64,000 nucleotides of DNA, from positions 1,550,001 to 1,614,000 of the forward strand of contig NZ_CP042862.1 in assembly GCF_008001015.1 (NCBI RefSeq). The letters are read 5' to 3'. This DNA is from Serinicoccus profundi. Lineage in GTDB: Bacteria > Actinomycetota > Actinomycetes > Actinomycetales > Dermatophilaceae. This document shows, in pieces, positions 1 to 8,401 of this stretch. The notes under the pieces were generated by a model. It worked only from the letters and a program-made list of their open reading frames with translations. It was not told the origin of the DNA and did not search any database. The stretch's first letter is position 1. Each line of letters begins with the position of its first letter. The position numbers were made by a program, and so were the translations under genes.

Positions 1-42
1 CTCACGGGGGAAGGCGCGCAACTGCTCGCCACTCGTGCCTGA
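1..42 (+). CDS. C-terminal tail of an upstream gene (partial)
   Basis: The first 42 bases read in frame 1 as 13 residues, LTGEGAQLLATRA, then TGA. The pattern L-T-x-E-G-x-x-L-L is common near the end of winged-helix regulators such as PadR or MarR relatives. The fragment is too short to assign, and it could be chance. The rest of the gene would lie left of the window. Confidence 0.25.
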   Translation, partial: LTGEGAQLLATRA

Positions 43-209
43 GGGCCGCTCCCGCAGGCAACGACCAGGCGGCGACGTAACGATGTGCGCCGGAGTGAGC
101 GCGCGGAACACTTCCGGCTCCCGCGCGGTCACCCGCCTTGCGGCATGAGCGGTCTTGCGCGCCTTGCCGTCAGGGCGGCGAAATGAGTGCCAGGAGACGG
201 GTCGCTCGA

Positions 210-215
210 TAGCGT
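210..215 (+). promoter_or_regulatory. -10 box TAGCGT, leaderless start of VOC gene
   Basis: TAGCGT sits 7 nt before the ATG at 223, so transcription would begin at or beside the start codon. This supports ATG 223 over the GTG at 187. Confidence 0.45.
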
Positions 216-222
216 TGCTCTC

Positions 223-555
223 ATGACCACCGTCGTACCGATATTGCCTGTAGCTGACGCGGACAACGCTTTGTCGTGGTGGCGGCGCCTGGGGTTCGTC
301 GAGAGCTTCCGGCACCAGTTTGAGACTGACTTCCCCCGATTCGTCGGGATCGAGCGGGACGGGTGCCAGATCTACCTCTCGGAGCACCAAGGTGATGCGT
401 CGGGGCCAGGCCTGATCTATCTGTGGGTCAGCGATGTCGACGCAGTTGCAGCCGAGTTCGGCGCAGCCGTCGAGGACATGCCATGGGCGCGGGACTGCGA
501 AATTAGTGACCCCGATGGCAACCGCGTGCGTGTCGCGACAACTGTTCCGGGCTAG
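223..555 (+). CDS. VOC / glyoxalase-bleomycin resistance family protein
   Basis: A 110-residue protein with the beta-alpha-beta-beta-beta pattern of the vicinal-oxygen-chelate superfamily. It opens with VVPILPVADADNALSWWRRLGF, typical of bleomycin-resistance-like proteins, and ends with DPDGNRVRVAT, the usual closing strand. Such proteins act as dimers, either binding drugs or as metal-dependent lyases or dioxygenases; the substrate cannot be told here. I chose ATG 223 because the family fold starts there and a -10 box lies 7 nt upstream. A GTG at 187 would add 12 residues without family support. It stands alone, with no operon partner. Confidence 0.8.
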   Translation: MTTVVPILPVADADNALSWWRRLGFVESFRHQFETDFPRFVGIERDGCQIYLSEHQGDASGPGLIYLWVSDVDAVAAEFGAAVEDMPWARDCEISDPDGNRVRVATTVPG

Positions 556-896
556 GTGCGCGCTCATCGGCGGATCCGGTCTGTCACCACCGCTGAGGCG
601 AACCCACCCACCGAGGGCCGGACGTGCAGCGTGGAGCTGCAAAGGCGGTTCGAGTCTATGGTGAGCCGGTCGGCTCGGTGACTGCCGATGCTTCCGCAGC
701 GGGCACCCCAACCTCGACACGCCGGCCGCGATGATGAGGTCGCCTCGTGTCTGGCTGCCGTGCCCTCGGGCGGGAGGTCCGGGGGCAGCAGCGCTTCCTT
801 CTGGCGCCAGGGCGGACAGGTCGGGTCCGCTACGGTGGACGCGGAAGCTCGAGACGGATGAGGTCGCGCGGTTGACTCAGGGGCGGACGGAGTGAC
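556..896. other. intergenic stretch without recognisable gene
   Basis: 341 bases between the VOC gene and the FUSC-type gene. Open frames here are short and lack coding-like third-position bias. A Shine-Dalgarno-like GGACGGAG lies at the right end before GTG 897. I see no RNA gene or clear hairpin. Confidence 0.5.
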
Positions 897-1976
897 GTGG
901 TGGGCCACGGTCGTCTGTTGACGCGGCTGCAGGACATCGTGGTCCCGGCGATCAAAGCTGGGGTAGCCACGGGGTTGGCCTACTTCCTCGGCTCGCTCCT
1001 CCCGCTCCCGCTGGGCGACTACAGCTACTACGCCGCCCTCGGCGCGTTCACCGTCGTCGGGCTCTTCGTCGTCCAGTCTGCGACAGAGTCGCTCCAGGTG
1101 CTCGGGTCGGTGGCGATCGGCGTCAGCGTCGCGGTAGCGGTGCAGGCCGCATCCTGGTCCAGTGCGTGGAGCGTCGGCCTGACGGTCCTCGTCTGCATCC
1201 TCCTGAGCGCTCTGCCCCTCCTGGGCCGACAACGGACGTGGGCTCCCGTGGCGGCGCTGTTCGTCCTCGCCGCCGGAGGACCCCAGCCCGAACCGATGGC
1301 GCTGGCCTATGTCGTGCAGGTGCCACTGGGAGCCGGCGTCGGGATCCTGGTCAACATCCTGCTCCTGGCCCCGTTGGGCCTCCATGAGCTGGACCGCGCG
1401 ACCAACCACGTCCTGACGATCCTGCCCGAGGAGATGCGGCGCGAGGCCGGGCGACTGGTCGCAGCCTCGGAGGGGGAGGCGCTGCTGCCCTCCAGCACCG
1501 GGCCCTCACCGGCCCTCGCGGAGTCCCGGGGCCGGCTGCGCCTCGCGGTGGAGCAGGCGCGGCGGGCACGGCGCGGCAATCTGCGGACGCGGCTTCCTCC
1601 TCACCCGGGTGCGCGTTCGCTGGCCCGCGCAGGGGCGGTGAGCCGGTGCGCTGCGGCGCTCGAAGCGGTCTCGGTCGTCGTGGCCGAGTCAGCTGCTGCG
1701 CGTGGACAGTCAGGCGCGCGCCTGCGGCGGCAGGCGGCAGCGGTGCTCGAGCAGGCGGCCGAGACGTTCGAGGGCGCGCTCCGACCCGGCCAGCACCACG
1801 ACAGCATGGACCGCTCGGTCAGGGAGATCGATCACTTGCTGGAGCAAGTGCGCTCCACGCCCGGGGACGCGGGTCTCGACCACGTCCTCTTCGGCGCCCT
1901 GGCCGTGACGATCCGCGAGTGCCTCATGGTCCTCCAGCAGAGCGATCTTCTCGGCGGGGAGCGCCCCGGCGGCTGA
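897..1976 (+). CDS. FUSC / aromatic acid exporter family membrane protein
   Basis: A 359-residue protein. The first ~170 residues hold five or six hydrophobic segments (for example VATGLAYFLGSLLPL, LGAFTVVGLFVV, VGLTVLVCILLSALPLL, GVGILVNILLLAP). A soluble, Arg/Ala-rich helical half follows. This layout matches the fusaric-acid-resistance / aromatic acid exporter superfamily (FUSC, ArAE), proposed to export aromatic acids or other toxic metabolites across the cytoplasmic membrane. The helical tail is usual for the family. GTG 897 has GGAG 5 nt upstream. No periplasmic adaptor or outer-membrane partner is present, as expected in a Gram-positive. The substrate is unknown. Confidence 0.7.
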   Translation: MVGHGRLLTRLQDIVVPAIKAGVATGLAYFLGSLLPLPLGDYSYYAALGAFTVVGLFVVQSATESLQVLGSVAIGVSVAVAVQAASWSSAWSVGLTVLVCILLSALPLLGRQRTWAPVAALFVLAAGGPQPEPMALAYVVQVPLGAGVGILVNILLLAPLGLHELDRATNHVLTILPEEMRREAGRLVAASEGEALLPSSTGPSPALAESRGRLRLAVEQARRARRGNLRTRLPPHPGARSLARAGAVSRCAAALEAVSVVVAESAAARGQSGARLRRQAAAVLEQAAETFEGALRPGQHHDSMDRSVREIDHLLEQVRSTPGDAGLDHVLFGALAVTIRECLMVLQQSDLLGGERPGG

Positions 1977-2030
1977 GGCCGATGCGGGGACCGGGCGACG
2001 ACTCACCCTGCAGACTGCATGCGTGCTCCT

Positions 2031-2036
2031 TAGAAT
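2031..2036 (+). promoter_or_regulatory. -10 box TAGAAT before alcohol dehydrogenase
   Basis: TAGAAT ends 6 nt before ATG 2043, the spacing of a leaderless transcript. A GGAGGG also overlaps this gap, so either initiation mode is possible. Confidence 0.5.
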
Positions 2037-2042
2037 GGAGGG

Positions 2043-3224
2043 ATGCGTGCACTCACCTGGCAAGGCCTGACCGACGTCCGTGTGACAGAGGTCCCCGACC
2101 CCGTCCTGCAGGACCCCACCGACGCGATCGTGCGGGTCACCTCGACCGCCATCTGCGGCTCCGACCTCCACCTCTACAACGTCCTCGGGGCGTACATGAC
2201 CCAGGGCGACGTCCTCGGCCACGAGTTCATGGGCATCGTCGAGCAGGTCGGCAGCGGCGTGCAGAACCTCGCCGTCGGCGACCGGGTCGTCGTCCCCTTC
2301 AACATCAGCTGCGGGCACTGCTGGATGTGCAGCCGCGGCCTCTTCGCCCAGTGCGAGACCACCCAGAACGTGGACCAGGGCACGGGGGCGAGCCTGTTCG
2401 GGTTCAGCAGCCTCTACGGCGCCGTCCCCGGCGGCCAGGCCGAGATGGTGCGCGTCCCGCACGCCGACTTCGGCCCGGTCAAGGTGGACCACGGCCTCGC
2501 CGACGAGCGGGTGCTCTACCTCTCCGACATCCTGCCCACCGCCTGGCAGGGCGTGGAGTATGCCGACGTGCCCGAGGGCGGGACGCTCGCCGTGATGGGT
2601 CTGGGCCCGGTCGGTCAGCTCGCGGTGCGGGCGGCGAAGCTCAAGGGTCTACGCGTCATCGGGGTCGACCTGGTGCCGGAGCGGCTCGAGGCAGCCCGCA
2701 ACCACGGTGCCGAGATCGTCGACCTCACCGAGGTCGAGGAGGTCGGGCAGGCCGTGCGAGACCTCACCGAGGGCCGTGGCGCGGACGGCGTGCTGGACGC
2801 GGTCGGTATGGAGGCCCACGGCAGCCCGGTGCTGGGGGCCGCGGTCTCCGTCGCGAAGCGGCTGCCCGGCCCGATCGCCCGCAAGGCCATCGAGACCGCC
2901 GGCGTCGACCGGCTCGCGGCCCTGCACGGCTCGATCGACGCGGTGCGCCGTGGTGGCACCGTCTCGATCAGCGGTGTCTACGGCGGGATGGCCGATCCGA
3001 TGCCGATGATGGAGCTCTTCGACAAGGGCATCCAGCTGCGGATGGGCCAGTGTCACGTGCGCCGCTGGACCGACGAGCTCAACGCCCTCGTCTCCCAGGA
3101 GGCCGACGTGCTGGACCTCGAGGGCCTGGCCACCCACCGGGTGTCGCTTGAGGAGGCACCGGAGATGTACCAGACCTTCAACGATAAGGCCGACGGCTGC
3201 CTCAAGGTGGTCTTGACTCCCTGA
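2043..3224 (+). CDS. zinc-dependent alcohol dehydrogenase (MDR family)
   Basis: A 393-residue medium-chain dehydrogenase/reductase. The N-terminal GroES-like domain carries the catalytic zinc ligands (C-G-S-D-L-H near residue 39, G-H-E near 60) and the structural zinc motif ISCGHCWMCSRGLFAQC (about 90-106). The Rossmann domain starts at AVMGLGPVGQLAVRAAK (about 184). The long middle and C-terminal segment with YGG...PMMELFDKG is typical of the formaldehyde-dehydrogenase-like branch (glutathione-independent, FdhA-like). It would oxidise an alcohol or aldehyde with NAD(P)+. The substrate is not known. It is a single gene, convergent with the following SDR. Confidence 0.85.
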   Translation: MRALTWQGLTDVRVTEVPDPVLQDPTDAIVRVTSTAICGSDLHLYNVLGAYMTQGDVLGHEFMGIVEQVGSGVQNLAVGDRVVVPFNISCGHCWMCSRGLFAQCETTQNVDQGTGASLFGFSSLYGAVPGGQAEMVRVPHADFGPVKVDHGLADERVLYLSDILPTAWQGVEYADVPEGGTLAVMGLGPVGQLAVRAAKLKGLRVIGVDLVPERLEAARNHGAEIVDLTEVEEVGQAVRDLTEGRGADGVLDAVGMEAHGSPVLGAAVSVAKRLPGPIARKAIETAGVDRLAALHGSIDAVRRGGTVSISGVYGGMADPMPMMELFDKGIQLRMGQCHVRRWTDELNALVSQEADVLDLEGLATHRVSLEEAPEMYQTFNDKADGCLKVVLTP

Positions 3225-3260
3225 GGACGAGCACGTCCCTCTCGTGGCCTCGGCCGGTGC

Positions 3261-4262
3261 TCAGAAGAGCGTCGCGCCGGGGTCGCGCTGGTTGAGCCGG
3301 GCGGCGGCCCGGCTTCCCAGCACGGTGAGCCGGTCGACGACGGCGGAGGCCGTGGAGCCGAGCCGGGCGGCTGCGGCACTGCCCCGCACGGGGGTGGTGG
3401 TGTCTCCGGTGGCAGGCGCGCTGGGCAGCAGCCGCGAGGTGAGGCCCATCACCCGGATCGTGGTCGCCGGCATGAGTCCGTGCACCCGTGAGCCGACGGC
3501 GGCCAAGGGGGTGAGGGTGACCATCGGCCGGCCCGCCAGGACGCCGTCGACCATCCGCCTGGCCGCGCGCCGGGCGTCCATGGACAGCAGCGGCAGGGAC
3601 GCGGCCGACGCGAACCACGCATACTCCGCAGCGCGGTCGCCGGTGAAGAGGGCGTTCTCGTGGGAGCCGGTGCGCATGAGGCCGGGAACGATGCAGGTGG
3701 CGCTCACCCCGGTGCCGGCGAGCTCGGCGGCCAGACCTTGGGTGAAGCCGACGGCGCCGAACTTCGCCGTGGCGTAGGGGAGCAGGTGCGGCGGCGCGAC
3801 GACCCCACCGATGCTGGTGACGACGCCGATCCGGCCACGGTCACGCGCGCGCATGCCCGGCAGCACCGACCAGACCGTGTTGACCGCGCCGGTGAGCATG
3901 GTGCCGACGGCCTCGTCGAAGTGGTCGAACGTCATGGCCTCGGCGGGTCCGACCTGGATGATGCCGGCGACGTGCAGCATCACCTCGATCGGGCCCAGGT
4001 CCCGCTCGACCGTCGCGACCATGTCCGCGACAGCGTCCCGGTCGGCGACATCGCAACGGAACGCCAGCACGGTGCCGGCCCGGTCCCCGGAGCTGGCGTG
4101 GGCCCGCTCTCGGGCCAGCTCGGCGCCCTGCTGGGTCTCCTCGAGGTCGCGCGCGCAGATCGCGACGTCATGTCCGCGGGCGGCGAGCTCGGTGGCGATG
4201 AGCAGGCCGAGCCCGCGGGAGGCGCCGGCGACGAGCGCGACGGGGCGGTGGGGGGTGTCCAT
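3261..4262 (-). CDS. SDR family oxidoreductase
   Basis: A 333-residue short-chain dehydrogenase. The cofactor motif GASRGLGLLIA is near residue 16, the catalytic Ser is in GVVTSIGG, and YATAKFG supplies Tyr and Lys. The C-terminal ~80 residues (MVTLTPLAAVGSRVHGLMPATTIRVMG) extend beyond the classical 250-residue core and may contact the membrane, as in several actinobacterial SDRs. ATG 4262 is preferred: a TACCGT -10 box lies 6 nt upstream and the protein begins just before the Rossmann strand. The substrate is unknown. It is convergent with the alcohol dehydrogenase. Confidence 0.85.
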   Translation of the reverse strand: MDTPHRPVALVAGASRGLGLLIATELAARGHDVAICARDLEETQQGAELARERAHASSGDRAGTVLAFRCDVADRDAVADMVATVERDLGPIEVMLHVAGIIQVGPAEAMTFDHFDEAVGTMLTGAVNTVWSVLPGMRARDRGRIGVVTSIGGVVAPPHLLPYATAKFGAVGFTQGLAAELAGTGVSATCIVPGLMRTGSHENALFTGDRAAEYAWFASAASLPLLSMDARRAARRMVDGVLAGRPMVTLTPLAAVGSRVHGLMPATTIRVMGLTSRLLPSAPATGDTTTPVRGSAAAARLGSTASAVVDRLTVLGSRAAARLNQRDPGATLF

Positions 4263-4268
4263 GCCTCG

Positions 4269-4274
4269 ACGGTA
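4269..4274 (-). promoter_or_regulatory. -10 box TACCGT before SDR gene
   Basis: On the minus strand TACCGT is followed by 6 nt and then ATG at 4262, a leaderless arrangement. Confidence 0.4.
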
Positions 4275-4320
4275 GGCACCGGGGCGCGGCCGCGCGAGCG
4301 GGAACGGCGCTGCGCTGGCC

Positions 4321-5355
4321 TCAGGACCGCTTGCCGGACTCTCCGACCTGCCCCGCGTCGTCGCTCCCTTGGTGCTGGGGGTGGAACTCGTCGGGCAGCT
4401 CGCGCACCAGGGTGATGACGACGTCCTGCAGACGCCAGTCCAGCTGCCCGATCGCGACGCGGGCCCGCTCGAGGTCGTCGAGGCCGACGACCGTGGCGTC
4501 GTGGGGGACCACGAAGCCCTCGACGTGGAAGACGTGGCCCTGGTCCCGGATCCGGCTGCCGGCGGTGGCGGCCCAGGGCAGGTCGGCCAGGACGCCGTCG
4601 ACGCGAGCGACCAGAGGATCCGGGTCGTGCCCGTCCACCGTCGCCGCCCGGGCATCGGCGAGCGCGTCGACCGCGACCAACAGGTTGGACCACCCGTCTC
4701 GCAGGATGCTCACGGCGATGACGAGGGCGGCCACGGCGTCGGCCCACCACACCCCGACGCCGATGCCAACCACCCCGACGATCCCGGCCACCGCCGTCAT
4801 CCAGTCGGCCTTGTTCATCTTGGCGTCGGCATGCAGCACCCGGTCGTGCAGTGTCCGCGCCAGGGGCATCTTGGCCGTGCCGAGGAGCACCGGCGGGACC
4901 GCGGTGTAGGCCAGCGCCGCGCACATCAACCAGCCGGACCACACCGGGTGCCCGGCCACGACCATGACGCCCACGGGTGGGTGCTCCCGACTGACCAGGC
5001 CGCTCCCGGAGTCGACCACGAGGAAGACCCCCATCGTCAGGAGCGTGGTCGCCGCCACCAGGTGACCGATGCCGACCGAGCGGTGGTAGCCGTAGGGGTG
5101 CCGGGCCGTGGGTGCGCGCCGTGCCACGCGGGCGGCGATGAGGAAGGAGACGGGCGGGATGAAGGAGAGCAGGTCCTCTGCCCACGCGGCCTTCATCGCC
5201 TGGGAACTGCCCATGACGACATACATGAGGACGACCGCGGTCGTCAGGAACGCGATGGTCAGCCACGCCACCCGCACCGCGCGGCGCAAGGCGTCCTGCT
5301 GCTCGGCGGGAAGCTCGGTATGCCCGAAGCTGGGTGCCTCACCCACCACGCCCAC
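4321..5355 (-). CDS. cation diffusion facilitator family transporter
   Basis: A 344-residue cation efflux protein. Six membrane segments occupy residues ~25-225: the second carries DLLSFIPPVSFLIAARVA, and the fifth follows HADAKMNKADWMTAVAG, whose His and Asp are in the position of CDF metal ligands. A C-terminal cytoplasmic ferredoxin-like domain follows (~235-330). The motif HPYGYHR after the second helix is typical of the family. It would export divalent metals (Zn, Co, Fe, Mn or Cd; not distinguishable here) using the proton gradient. Its start overlaps the end of the upstream lipoprotein gene by 17 bp, so the two are probably co-transcribed. Confidence 0.85.
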   Translation of the reverse strand: MGVVGEAPSFGHTELPAEQQDALRRAVRVAWLTIAFLTTAVVLMYVVMGSSQAMKAAWAEDLLSFIPPVSFLIAARVARRAPTARHPYGYHRSVGIGHLVAATTLLTMGVFLVVDSGSGLVSREHPPVGVMVVAGHPVWSGWLMCAALAYTAVPPVLLGTAKMPLARTLHDRVLHADAKMNKADWMTAVAGIVGVVGIGVGVWWADAVAALVIAVSILRDGWSNLLVAVDALADARAATVDGHDPDPLVARVDGVLADLPWAATAGSRIRDQGHVFHVEGFVVPHDATVVGLDDLERARVAIGQLDWRLQDVVITLVRELPDEFHPQHQGSDDAGQVGESGKRS

Positions 5356-5830
5356 CGCGTTCCACCAGCACCTTCTCGACGGTCACCATGAAGGCGTTCT
5401 CCCCCATGGGGACGGCAAGGACCCGGCCGACGGGGTCGCCCTCGGGTCCCATGCTCGTCGAGTGCGGCACGGTCAGGGCGGCGTGAGTGGTCCAGGGCGA
5501 CTTCTCCGTCAGACCGCCGATCACCAGATCCAGCTCGTCCTGCTCGAGGCTGCCCATGAGGGCCTCTTCTCCGCCCACGGTCCACCGCACCTGCGCGTCG
5601 AGCTCTTCCGCCACCTGGTGCACCAGGTCGACCTCGCGGCCCGTCGGCGGCTCCCCCTCGCTCGGGGGAAGGACGGTCCACGGCGGGTTGGGGGAGACCC
5701 CGACCCTCAGCTCGCCGCCCGTGACCCGTTGGAGGGTGCCGTCCGGGTCCGAGGGGATCGACAGGCCGCAGCCGCAGAGGGACAACCCGACGGCCGACAG
5801 GAGGATCGCGGTGCTACGCACGGCGTCCAT
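5339..5830 (-). CDS. small substrate-binding-like lipoprotein (SBP family 3 type)
   Basis: About 163 residues from ATG 5830. A signal segment (STAILLSAVGLSLCGC) ends in a Cys that could be lipidated. Next come GELRVGVSPNPPWT, REVDLVHQVAEELDAQVRW and LDLVIGGLTEKSPW, which follow the start of amino-acid-type periplasmic binding proteins. Full-length members have 220-270 residues; this one lacks most of the second lobe, so a complete clamp is unlikely. A GTG at 5857 in the same frame would add nine residues. Co-transcription with the CDF gene suggests a role in metal or solute handling at the cell surface, which is inference. Confidence 0.6.
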   Translation of the reverse strand: MDAVRSTAILLSAVGLSLCGCGLSIPSDPDGTLQRVTGGELRVGVSPNPPWTVLPPSEGEPPTGREVDLVHQVAEELDAQVRWTVGGEEALMGSLEQDELDLVIGGLTEKSPWTTHAALTVPHSTSMGPEGDPVGRVLAVPMGENAFMVTVEKVLVERGGRGG

Positions 5831-5902
5831 TGAACGACCAACGGTGCCGTGCAGCACGTCGAGCAGCCGCTGGTCGAAGCGGTCCGGTGAGCTCCGCCGG
5901 GC

Positions 5903-6337
5903 TCAGGCCTCGCGGGCGTAGACGATGATGTTGTCGTCGTTGTGGCCGGTGTCGTCGTCGAAGGTGCCGGCGCAGGTGATGAGGCGCAGCTCGGGGCCGG
6001 GGGTGTTGCCGTAGACGGCCAGGGTGGGGAAGGTGTCCTTGGGGAACTGCTGGAGGTCGTAGATCTCGAAGGTCGCGGTGGTGCCGTCGGCACGGTCGAC
6101 CTCGACGGTGTCACCGACCTGCAGGAGGGCGAGGTCGAAGAAGACGGAGGGACCGGCGGCGCCGCTGACGTGGCCGAGGACGACGGCCGGGCCGGGCTCG
6201 CCGGGCCGGGGGGAGCCGTCGTACAAGAAGGCGAACCGTGGGACGGTTTCGGTCTCACGGGGACAGTGAGACTCATCCATGTCGACGCCGCCGTACGTGC
6301 TGTGGTGATCTGTGACGCGTGTGGCGGACCTGTGCAC
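5903..6337 (-). CDS. class F sortase-like protein, N-terminally truncated
   Basis: A 144-residue product. From about residue 38 it follows the class F/E sortase core: RPGEPGPAVVLGHVSG has the catalytic-type His, VFFDLALLQVGDTVEV and FPKDTFPTLAVYG are family landmarks, and ELRLITCAGTFD has the catalytic-type Cys. The usual membrane anchor and the first beta strand are absent, and the region upstream shows no match in any frame. The segment TGHNDDNIIVYA has Asp where relatives often carry Arg (as in HYRDN). Sortases join proteins to the wall by transpeptidation; this copy may be inactive or a remnant. The true start is uncertain (another ATG lies near residue 20). Confidence 0.65.
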   Translation of the reverse strand: MHRSATRVTDHHSTYGGVDMDESHCPRETETVPRFAFLYDGSPRPGEPGPAVVLGHVSGAAGPSVFFDLALLQVGDTVEVDRADGTTATFEIYDLQQFPKDTFPTLAVYGNTPGPELRLITCAGTFDDDTGHNDDNIIVYAREA

Positions 6338-6604
6338 GCCGGAGGAACCCCGACATGCACCATCGCTTCCATGGCGCAGTCATCACATCACGGGAACTGC
6401 TCTGGCGCATCCGCAATGCGGGACGGGAGGAAGTCGTTTTGCGATCGATACCTGCGTTGCGCAGTTTCATGATCGCTGGGCGCCCGAAAAACGGTGCCCG
6501 CAAAGAACAATGGGGACATTGTCGTGGATTCGCCCTGAGGTTGCTCATGAGGGTGAGTCATCGGCTTCGATTCTCGAGCGAGCGGGACGTCGACGCGGAG
6601 GACC

Positions 6605-7534
6605 TCACCGTGACCGGCGGCTGGTGCGGGCCCGACCGACCTCTCGCAACCGCGGTGCGGTGCGCACTGCCAGGACCGCGGCGCCGGGGAGCGTGGACAG
6701 CAGCGCGAGGATGCCGTAGCCGATCGAGACGGTGACCCCGGTACCCGCGTCGAGCCCACGCAGCATGAAGATCCATCCGGCGGCGGCCTCGCGCGTCCCC
6801 CACCCGCCCACCGTGACGGGCAGGGACATCGCGCCGACGGAGACCGTGGCGAGCCCCGGTGCGAGAGACACGTCCACCTCGGGTGCCACGACGACCACGG
6901 CCAGGACGAACATGGTGACGAAGGCCGCCCAGCCGGCGACCGACAGGAGCACGACCGTGACCAGGTCCCGGACCGGGAGGACGCGGAGCCAGCGCCAGGC
7001 AATGGTTGCGGTGACCACTGCTCCGGCCAGGCACGCGACCCCGGCCAGCGGGGCCGGGGCCAGCAGAACCACCGCCGTGGCGATGAGCACCACCGTGGTC
7101 CCGGCCAGACGCTCTGCGGCCACGGCCGCGAAGCCGCTCGCGAGCGCGCGCCGACCGTCCGGCGCCTGGGCATCGCTGCTGTCGTCCGCCGCGCGCAGTG
7201 CGTCGCCGGCGATCCCTCCGGGCAGGATGCTGTTGAGGAAGGCGGCCTGCCAGCAGCGGGCGATGGCCGGGCCCACGGGGAGAAAGATGTGGTGGTGCCG
7301 CGCGACCAGGCGCCAGCGCAGCGCCTGGAGCACCACTCCTGCTGCTCCGAGGCCGAGGCCGACAGCGACCGCCCACCAGGGCAGGGCACCGGCTGCGCTG
7401 GTGAAAGGGCTCAGCCCCCACCGCGCGACGACGAGGCCGAGCAGGCCCAGAGTCAGGCATACCTGCAGCGTCGCGACGACCACGAGGCGCCCGTGGTGGG
7501 ACCGTGGCCGGCTGGCGATCAGGCTGTCGCTCAC
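6605..7534 (-). CDS. lysylphosphatidylglycerol synthase-type TM protein (UPF0104)
   Basis: A 309-residue polytopic membrane protein with about eight hydrophobic segments. The motif FLNSILPGGIAGDALRA near residue 95 and LPVTVGGWGTREAAAG near 225 are hallmarks of the UPF0104 / YbhN / AglD family (the membrane half of MprF). Members move or modify lipid-linked molecules; function here is unproven. GTG 7534 overlaps the stop of the methyltransferase gene, and this is the last gene of the eight-gene minus-strand operon. That position suggests it handles the membrane-linked end product of the operon. Confidence 0.8.
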   Translation of the reverse strand: MSDSLIASRPRSHHGRLVVVATLQVCLTLGLLGLVVARWGLSPFTSAAGALPWWAVAVGLGLGAAGVVLQALRWRLVARHHHIFLPVGPAIARCWQAAFLNSILPGGIAGDALRAADDSSDAQAPDGRRALASGFAAVAAERLAGTTVVLIATAVVLLAPAPLAGVACLAGAVVTATIAWRWLRVLPVRDLVTVVLLSVAGWAAFVTMFVLAVVVVAPEVDVSLAPGLATVSVGAMSLPVTVGGWGTREAAAGWIFMLRGLDAGTGVTVSIGYGILALLSTLPGAAVLAVRTAPRLREVGRARTSRRSR

Positions 7535-8401
7535 CGGTGCCCTGGCGCCGCGCCGACACCCTCGTCGAGGCTCGTGGACGGCAGGCTGAGCAGGTCGAGG
7601 TGGCCGACGCGCGCGCTCAACGTGCCGGCTCGGAGCTGGTGCTCGCGCTCGTCCCGCCACTCCCGCACCAGATCCGCCAGGTCGGGATCGTGCTCGACGG
7701 CCACCGAGGCACGGTCGTCGAGGTAGCGGCCCAGGAGCGGGCCGTCCTCGGCGCCCAGATCCCAGTCCGTCGCCCGGGTCTCCACCTGGGCGCCACGACG
7801 GCGCAGGGCACGGGTCATGGCCGCGGCTCCGTCCGGACCGGGCCGTCCCTCGCGCCGCTGATGCGCGTCGAAAGCGGCCGTGACGGCCGCGTCGGCGGGA
7901 TGGGCGGGTGTGAGCGTGACCATCCCCGTGACGCTGAGGCTGAACAAGGCCGCGATGCCGGGCCGATCGGTTGGCGCGACCACGTCGGCGAGCGTCTCGA
8001 GCTCCTCCGTCGACAGCAGGTCCAGCAGGGCCGCGCACGTGAGCACAACCTCACCATGCTGCGGGACGAGGGAGGGCAAGTCGTCCACGGTCGCGACCTC
8101 GCGGTGCGTCGTGACCCGGTCGTCGGCACCCGCGGCCCCCTCCGAGCCGAGGAGGTCGGCGTCATGGTCGACGAGGACCCAGCGCTGGCGTCCGGGCAAA
8201 CGCGGCGCGAGCCAGGCCTGGTTGGAGCCGGTGCCGGCCCCCACGTCGGCCCCCACGTCGACCACCACGAGGTCGCCGGCGGGCCGGGGCCCTCAGGTGG
8301 TCGGTCAGCAGCCGCAGCAGGTCGCGGGCGTCCTCGCGGGCACGGTGGTCGGCGCGTCGTCGCAGCGCCAGCCAGTCGGCTGGAACGGGACGGGCTACCA
8401 C
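7531..8401 (-). pseudogene. class I SAM-dependent methyltransferase (frameshifted)
   Basis: The N-terminal ~40 residues ([20 protein letters not shown]..., GTG 8401 overlapping the glycosyltransferase stop) and the remaining ~245 are in different frames. Removing one base from the G/C run near 8281-8292 joins them as ...LTDHLRAPA-AGDLVVVDVGA.... SAM motif I is also unusual. It reads VDVGADVGAGTGSN because 12 bp are tandemly duplicated at 8236-8259; relatives have one copy, VDVGAGTGSN. Further methyltransferase-like parts are WVLVDHD, the acidic end of strand 2, and VLTCAALLDLL. The frameshift may be a sequencing error, but the duplication would still insert four residues into the cofactor loop. 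Likely role: methylating an intermediate of the surrounding pathway. Confidence 0.75.
8236..8259. repeat. 12-bp perfect tandem duplication in SAM motif I
   Basis: The 12-mer GGCCCCCACGTC occurs twice back to back. On the coding strand it duplicates the codons for Asp-Val-Gly-Ala inside the methyltransferase glycine-rich loop. Confidence 0.95.

Noticed and set aside
564-1409. Minus-strand 281-residue frame opposite the FUSC-type gene
   Set aside because: High-GC antisense shadow with Arg/Gly/Asp-rich composition and no domain pattern; the plus strand has clear membrane segments.
6338-6604. Missing N-terminal half of the sortase in another frame
   Set aside because: No frame on the minus strand shows the expected anchor or first strands, and base composition drops below coding levels.
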